Of a stretch of 54,097 bases of DNA, positions 50,582 through 54,097 are shown in pieces (position 1 is the stretch's first letter; the number at the start of each line of letters is the position of its first letter). The position numbers were made by a program, and so were the translations under genes. Below the pieces are notes generated by a model, which was given only the letters and a program-made list of their open reading frames with translations, ran no database searches and was not told the DNA's origin. Source of the stretch: a virus. The stretch covers positions 1 through 54,097 of IMG/VR virus record IMGVR_UViG_3300049893_001211. One strand, given 5' to 3'.

Positions 50582-51931
50582 TTATTTCCCTTTATTTAGA
50601 ACTAGTTCGAGTAACTCTCGGGTTGCTTGGATTGAGGTTTTTCGTCCTTTGGCAATTCTGTGTATCGTCTCGTCAATTGATCCTCGTACTTGGACATAGA
50701 ATACGCGAACAGGCTCACGATCGAGGCCGTTATCGTTACGATCACGAACAACACGACTAAGAAACTGGTGGTTTGATCCATAAACATAGTGTTCCTCTGC
50801 AAATATAAACAATCTATACTCGTACAGGTTTACACCTTCCATCAAACTATACTGTGATGCCACAATATGTTTGTTGTGTTGTTGTGCCCACATAGCAAGT
50901 TTTTGTCGTTCGGTTCCTGGCAAATCTCCTGTAATTAATACAGCACTCTTACCTAATATCTTAGCCATTTCCTCTGCATGGTCTTTATACCAAAAACCTA
51001 TTACAGCAGGCTTGTCGTTATTATCTTCAATAATTCCCTTTACTGCATCAAACTTACCACTATTTACAGTCACCTGTCGAAGTGTATGTAATACCCCTGT
51101 AGGCTGAAATATCAATCGCTTCTGTTCTTCTTCGTCTTTCCATTTCAAACTGTAGTCATTTACAAGTTTCTCATATATAACTCGCATTGCAGGAGGCATC
51201 GGAAGCTTGACTACACTCTCGACTACTTCAGGTAAGTAGCGTCCTACCTCTGCATATGTACGACCTAACATGATAGGCTTGAGTAAATCTTTCAAGCCTT
51301 GCCGCATAGCTTTCTTTACACCGAATATCTTTGTTCCATATGGTCCATGTAAACTAATGCAGTACATCTTTACAAAAGCGTGATAGCTTCTAAAGATATC
51401 TGGATACAGTATGTGTGCCTGCATCCATATATCATCAATGTTCTTCCAGAATGGAGTCGCTGTAAGGTTGTAAATCCTCGCACTAGGATTGTCATTCTCT
51501 AACAACTTTACAGCTTTGGTTTTATCTGCTTTTCTATTCCGCAAATGGTGACTCTCGTCATTGATGAAGGTACGAATGCCCGTAGGCATATCATACGATT
51601 TTACCATTTCATAGTTTACAATATACCAATCTGCTTGTTTACTTAGTACAATATCTCGTTGTGTACGTGTACCATCAGCATGAGCTATTACAGCATCTTC
51701 ATGTTCACGTCTAATAGCATCTTCCCACTGTCCACATAGATATCGTGGAGCTACTACCATTGCAGGTAGTTCTGCTGCTCGAATAGCTTGTGGAGTTTTT
51801 CCTAAACCTGGATCATCCGTAAGAAATCCACGACGAATCGTACGCAAAAACTGTGTACCTAAACGCTGATATTCTCTATCCTCATAACCTCCTATAACGT
51901 TACTCGGTGTTGTCTGCATGGACATCGCCAT
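50582..51931 (-). CDS. SNF2/SF2-family helicase
   Basis: 449 residues from ATG 51931 (GGGGAG seven bases upstream). Motif I Asp-Asp-Pro-Gly-Leu-Gly-Lys-Thr at 39-46, motif II Asp125-Glu-Ser-His128, motif III Leu-Thr-Ala-Thr-Pro near 167, and the C-terminal RecA lobe ending Gln-Phe-Leu-Ser-Arg-Val-Val-Arg-Asp-Arg (motif VI). The single SF2 core without extra domains is phage-typical. It could remodel DNA-protein complexes or move forks and D-loops. Confidence 0.85.
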   Translation of the reverse strand: MAMSMQTTPSNVIGGYEDREYQRLGTQFLRTIRRGFLTDDPGLGKTPQAIRAAELPAMVVAPRYLCGQWEDAIRREHEDAVIAHADGTRTQRDIVLSKQADWYIVNYEMVKSYDMPTGIRTFINDESHHLRNRKADKTKAVKLLENDNPSARIYNLTATPFWKNIDDIWMQAHILYPDIFRSYHAFVKMYCISLHGPYGTKIFGVKKAMRQGLKDLLKPIMLGRTYAEVGRYLPEVVESVVKLPMPPAMRVIYEKLVNDYSLKWKDEEEQKRLIFQPTGVLHTLRQVTVNSGKFDAVKGIIEDNNDKPAVIGFWYKDHAEEMAKILGKSAVLITGDLPGTERQKLAMWAQQHNKHIVASQYSLMEGVNLYEYRLFIFAEEHYVYGSNHQFLSRVVRDRNDNGLDREPVRVFYVQVRGSIDETIHRIAKGRKTSIQATRELLELVLNKGK

Positions 51932-52148
51932 CGTGTCGCTCCCCGTGGTCTGGTACTTCGTACAAGTACAAATCAAACTTTCGTACTTGTCCATTATGCA
52001 TGAGGTCCATTTCGATCCTCGATTCTTCTGTGTTCCAAACTACTCTAGACAAATCAAAGAGTGTTGGAAAGCGCGGTCCCCACCTACGCTTACTTTTCAC
52101 TGCTTCTACAATTTCTTCGAGCAGGGTTTCGATTGTAAGCTGTGGCAT
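51900..52148 (-). CDS. hypothetical 82-residue protein
   Basis: An acidic protein with an N-terminal helix (Leu-Leu-Glu-Glu-Ile-Val-Glu-Ala-Val-Lys), a basic patch and a beta-strand segment, ending in a His/Asp-rich tail that overlaps the helicase start by 32 bases. AAGGTG lies upstream of ATG 52148. No known domain. Possibly a helicase partner given the overlap. Confidence 0.6.
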   Translation of the reverse strand: MPQLTIETLLEEIVEAVKSKRRWGPRFPTLFDLSRVVWNTEESRIEMDLMHNGQVRKFDLYLYEVPDHGERHDGDVHADNTE

Positions 52149-52166
52149 GTTAGTAAAACACCTTAC

Positions 52167-52244
52167 CTATTTTGAATCTAACCAAACTAAGAGTGCCAGT
52201 ATAACTACAATAGTTATAACCGTAAACTCAAACTCAGTTAACAC
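52167..52244 (-). CDS. 25-residue transmembrane microprotein
   Basis: GTG 52244 overlaps the end of the upstream gene and is preceded by GGAAG with seven-base spacing; stop TAG 52167. The peptide is one hydrophobic helix (Val-Ile-Thr-Ile-Val-Val-Ile-Leu-Ala-Leu-Leu-Val-Trp-Leu) with short Glu-containing and Lys ends. It fills the only gap between neighbouring genes. Likely an inner-membrane effector; function unknown. Confidence 0.5.
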   Translation of the reverse strand: MLTEFEFTVITIVVILALLVWLDSK

Positions 52245-52557
52245 TTTCTAACTTCCTTGCTTCATTTTTCATTTCCTGTACAAAGTCAGAAAACTTTGGA
52301 TATGCATTTGCATCCCAAATACTGTACACTGCACGTACAGCTTCCACAGGTAACTCATATGCTTCTGACAACGATTCCCAGTACGTCTCTTCTGTATCAG
52401 TAGCAGCACCAGCCTTACCACCACAAACAGGACAATACTTTAATTCTCCTACACGTGTAGATGGTCCATATAAAAACCGCCCTACACGCAAACGAGTCAT
52501 ACAGTCTTTTTCGAAGCATCTAAGCGTCATCAGGTGCACGTCACGATACGAGTTCAT
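52234..52557 (-). CDS. hypothetical protein with zinc knuckle
   Basis: 107 residues from ATG 52557, preceded by GGAAGGAT; that start follows the upstream stop in TAATAATG. It has Cys-x4-Cys near 14-19 and Cys-Pro-Val-Cys-Gly-Gly near 44-47, followed by a helical half with Trp/Tyr pairs. A zinc-stabilised small domain joined to a helical region; function unknown. Confidence 0.65.
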   Translation of the reverse strand: MNSYRDVHLMTLRCFEKDCMTRLRVGRFLYGPSTRVGELKYCPVCGGKAGAATDTEETYWESLSEAYELPVEAVRAVYSIWDANAYPKFSDFVQEMKNEARKLESVN

Positions 52558-52559
52558 TA

Positions 52560-52820
52560 TTATCCTTCCATCTTTTCTATACACGACAAACACTTTACAA
52601 TGTCGTCATCTTGTAATATGTTTGTCTTTTTGGTGTACACCATGTACCCTGGTTTTCTAATGTTCAACACTAAGCCACAATGCATCTTTAGCATTGTCTC
52701 CGATAATGCCATTCTAGGATAATGGTACACCTGTCTGTGTTTCCATGAAAACCACCTACGAGGTACAATAAGTTGTGATTGTATCTGTGTTTGTGTTTGT
52801 ATCCTAGTATCCGCTACCAT
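52560..52820 (-). CDS. hypothetical 86-residue protein
   Basis: ATG 52820 overlaps the upstream stop (TGATG) and has AAAGGG upstream. The Gln/Thr-rich N-terminus is followed by an Arg/Trp/His-rich stretch and a beta-alpha end with Cys-Leu-Ser-Cys near residues 78-81. Looks like a small nucleic-acid-binding protein, but no family is recognised. Confidence 0.65.
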   Translation of the reverse strand: MVADTRIQTQTQIQSQLIVPRRWFSWKHRQVYHYPRMALSETMLKMHCGLVLNIRKPGYMVYTKKTNILQDDDIVKCLSCIEKMEG

Positions 52821-53128
52821 CACCGGCCCTTTTCGTTTTTGATTCTAAAAAGCTGCCAACAATTCTTACAATACACACAATGTTCAAAAATGTTGTACCC
52901 ATCTGGTAGCTCTTTTCCCCCCAGAAACACCATATTTCTATGGTCACTACAACTACTTATACCTATAATGTCTCGTAAATCGATTCCTACGAGGATGGCT
53001 ATATTACACAAATCCCGAAACGAATACTTACTCAAGTCTAGTTCTTTTGGTAAGACACGTTTCGGTTCGCGCCGTGTGATTACACCTATGTCCCCAACGT
53101 AAACAGGTGCCATCCCACTTTTACGCAT
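52820..53128 (-). CDS. hypothetical 102-residue protein
   Basis: Coupled on both sides: ATG 53128 overlaps the previous stop in TAATG, its own stop overlaps the next ATG. Beta-rich start (Val-Tyr-Val-Gly-Asp-Ile-Gly-Val-Ile-Thr), helical middle, and a cysteine pair Cys-Val-Tyr-Cys-x2-Cys near the end. Function unknown. Confidence 0.65.
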   Translation of the reverse strand: MRKSGMAPVYVGDIGVITRREPKRVLPKELDLSKYSFRDLCNIAILVGIDLRDIIGISSCSDHRNMVFLGGKELPDGYNIFEHCVYCKNCWQLFRIKNEKGR

Positions 53129-53364
53129 TAGTAGTCATCCTCATATGTTGATTGAACTAGGTTACACTTTATTAATGAGCCGAGCGCCGTTATGATTATA
53201 CGTTGTTCTATGTACTTGAATTCGATATACTCTCTCCTAATTTCGGCTACTAGTTCTAAAACTCGTTTCGGCCCCCTACACAACACAACTAATATTGCTT
53301 TTTGAATGGACCTAAAATCGTTGATGCACATTAAACCTTCATTGGTAATGCACAGCCGATTCAT
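53128..53364 (-). CDS. winged-helix-like small protein, first gene of promoter copy 3
   Basis: 78 residues, start ATG 53364 with GGGGGA upstream. Helices with Ile-Leu-Val-Val-Leu-Cys, Arg-Val-Leu-Glu-Leu-Val-Ala-Glu-Ile-Arg and Tyr-Ile-Glu-Gln-Arg-Ile-Ile-Ile-Thr-Ala-Leu-Gly-Ser-Leu suggest a winged helix-turn-helix with recognition helix near residues 48-62. As the promoter-proximal gene it may be an early transcription regulator (inference). Confidence 0.6.
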   Translation of the reverse strand: MNRLCITNEGLMCINDFRSIQKAILVVLCRGPKRVLELVAEIRREYIEFKYIEQRIIITALGSLIKCNLVQSTYEDDY

Positions 53365-53386
53365 GTTTTAGTCCCCCTACCATACT

Positions 53387-53415
53387 AGTGTACCACACTA
53401 TACACTATATGTCAA
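53387..53415 (-). promoter_or_regulatory. early sigma70-type promoter (copy 3)
   Basis: -35 TTGACA (53415-53410), 17-base spacer and -10 TACACT (53392-53387), preceded by TGTGG. Same flanks as the other two copies. The start near 53380 gives a short 5' leader carrying only the GGGGGA ribosome site. Confidence 0.85.
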
Positions 53416-53430
53416 TATATAGAATTACAT

Positions 53431-53703
53431 TCACTCATTCGGATGCTTTTCAAGGATAGCAGCAAGTCGTTTGACTTCCTTAAGTAGATATGCTACATCT
53501 TCTCTAGCATACGAAACGAAAACTAGATTTTGGTTATCTGGACTTACTCCAAGTGCATCACCATCGTAACCTTCAATGGGTCCGACACTCCATGCACATC
53601 CATTCAACGTACCTTCAGGAATCTCCCAATGTCCAGGTCTTGCACGCTTTAGCCGAGATTCAATCGCTTCTAGTCGTGTGGTATCAATTTCTGATTTATA
53701 CAT
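53431..53703 (-). CDS. hypothetical 90-residue protein
   Basis: From ATG 53703 (GGGAG upstream) the protein has a helical N-terminus, then a segment Arg-Pro-Gly-His-Trp-Glu-Ile, an acidic Gly/Asp loop with Asp-Asn-Gln-Asn, beta strands Val-Phe-Val-Ser-Tyr, and a C-terminal helix of Lys/Glu/Leu. Similar small proteins are frequent in phage early clusters, but no function is known to me. Overlaps the upstream gene by 8 bases. Confidence 0.6.
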   Translation of the reverse strand: MYKSEIDTTRLEAIESRLKRARPGHWEIPEGTLNGCAWSVGPIEGYDGDALGVSPDNQNLVFVSYAREDVAYLLKEVKRLAAILEKHPNE

Positions 53704-54031
53704 TAGGATCAACTCCCTTTCGTTTCAAACTATTTTCAATTCCCAACACATCTGCAAGTCTTTGTTCTTTCTCAAGTGCTGCCAACAACTTAGCTACTTC
53801 CACACGACCCTTCTTTGTTCGTTCCTTTGTAGCATTCTTTCGTTCTTCGTCAGTAAGATACTTCCTACGTCTATCTGTACTAACTTCACCTTCTAGGTTA
53901 TATCCAATATACTCGGCAACTGCTTTCCTTATTACAAGCGACGCACTCAAGTTGTGTAGTTGTGCAAAGCTTCCTAAAGCATCTTTGAATTCTTCTGTAC
54001 ACGTGAAAAGAATTTGTGCTTTTTGTGTCAC
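53696..54031 (-). CDS. helical regulator-like protein (RHH candidate)
   Basis: 111 residues from GTG 54031 with GGAG upstream. The N-terminal strand-helix-helix (Gln-Ile-Leu-Phe-Thr-Cys-Thr, then Phe-Lys-Asp-Ala-Leu...Ser-Ala-Ser-Leu-Val-Ile-Arg-Lys-Ala-Val-Ala-Glu-Tyr-Ile) fits a ribbon-helix-helix DNA-binding fold; the rest is a basic, then acidic, coiled coil. It lies at the junction-proximal end of the early cluster. The 66 bases to the window end (54032-54097) contain no gene I can support. Confidence 0.55.
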   Translation of the reverse strand: MTQKAQILFTCTEEFKDALGSFAQLHNLSASLVIRKAVAEYIGYNLEGEVSTDRRRKYLTDEERKNATKERTKKGRVEVAKLLAALEKEQRLADVLGIENSLKRKGVDPNV

Positions 54032-54097
54032 AGTCTACACTCCGCCTGCTTTGAATGTGTCACCACATATAATATACACCATCAGGGTATCGTTTGT

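Noticed and set aside
54040-54090. A fourth early promoter copy near the right end
   Set aside because: TGTGGTGACAC resembles the flank, but both hexamers are poor (CTGATG and TGACAC).
1-54097. CRISPR arrays, integrase/attachment sites, insertion sequences
   Set aside because: No regular repeat-spacer array, tyrosine/serine integrase or transposase was seen.

Overview
The window looks like the complete genome of a tailed, long-tailed (siphovirus-type) double-stranded DNA bacteriophage, about 54 kb and AT-rich. A tiny reading frame running leftward off base 1 acquires a TAA stop exactly when base 1 is joined to base 54097. This suggests a circular, probably circularly permuted assembly. I see no integrase, excisionase or recognisable lysogeny repressor, so a lytic lifestyle is likely (inference). 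The host cannot be fixed from the sequence. Strong Shine-Dalgarno sites and consensus sigma70-type promoters are present, as is a ReqiPepy6 Gp37-like tail protein, a family first named in actinobacterial phages. A bacterial host, possibly Gram-positive-like, is all I would claim.

The map has two opposed halves. Rightward (+ strand, 1.4-33.9 kb) are the virion genes: terminase small and large subunits, portal, and a block of small beta-rich virion proteins including an 18-fold EAFG-repeat fibre. This block is interleaved with three glycosyltransferases. Then come a prohead protease fused to a scaffold, a decoration-like protein, the major capsid protein, head-tail connectors interrupted by four membrane/coiled-coil genes, tail completion and terminator proteins, and the major tail protein. 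The tail module follows: a -1 frameshifted assembly chaperone pair, a 1435-residue tape measure carrying an M23 peptidase, a beta-helix protein, distal tail protein, baseplate/collar proteins and a clan-A glycoside hydrolase. A strong bidirectional terminator at 33945-33977 separates the two halves.

Leftward (- strand, 54.0 to 34.0 kb, plus 1.2 to 0 kb across the junction) are small early genes, a SNF2-type helicase, a Cas4/AddB-like nuclease, a Sak4-like ATPase, a DUF669-like ssDNA-binding candidate, a B12-dependent (class II) ribonucleotide reductase, two tRNAs (Val-UAC, Glu-UUC), an AEP primase-helicase, and a uracil-DNA-glycosylase/DNA polymerase A fusion. A RuvC-like nuclease, DUF3310 protein, dCMP deaminase, MazG-like protein, two more glycosyltransferases, ThyX and a GH25 endolysin complete this half. 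Three near-identical promoters (about 1.26, 50.5 and 53.4 kb) drive it.

Functionally, dCMP deaminase, ThyX, NrdJ and MazG would remodel nucleotide pools for the UDG-linked polymerase. Primase-helicase, Sak4, nuclease and SNF2 protein suggest recombination-assisted replication. The glycosyltransferases may decorate virion fibres or host/virus glycans. The most interesting unexplained elements are two structured leader/intergenic RNAs (one directly upstream of the B12-dependent reductase gene), a probable internal scaffold start marked by an abrupt codon-usage change, tandem hairpins after the capsid gene, and an unusually large set of tiny paired-cysteine proteins.
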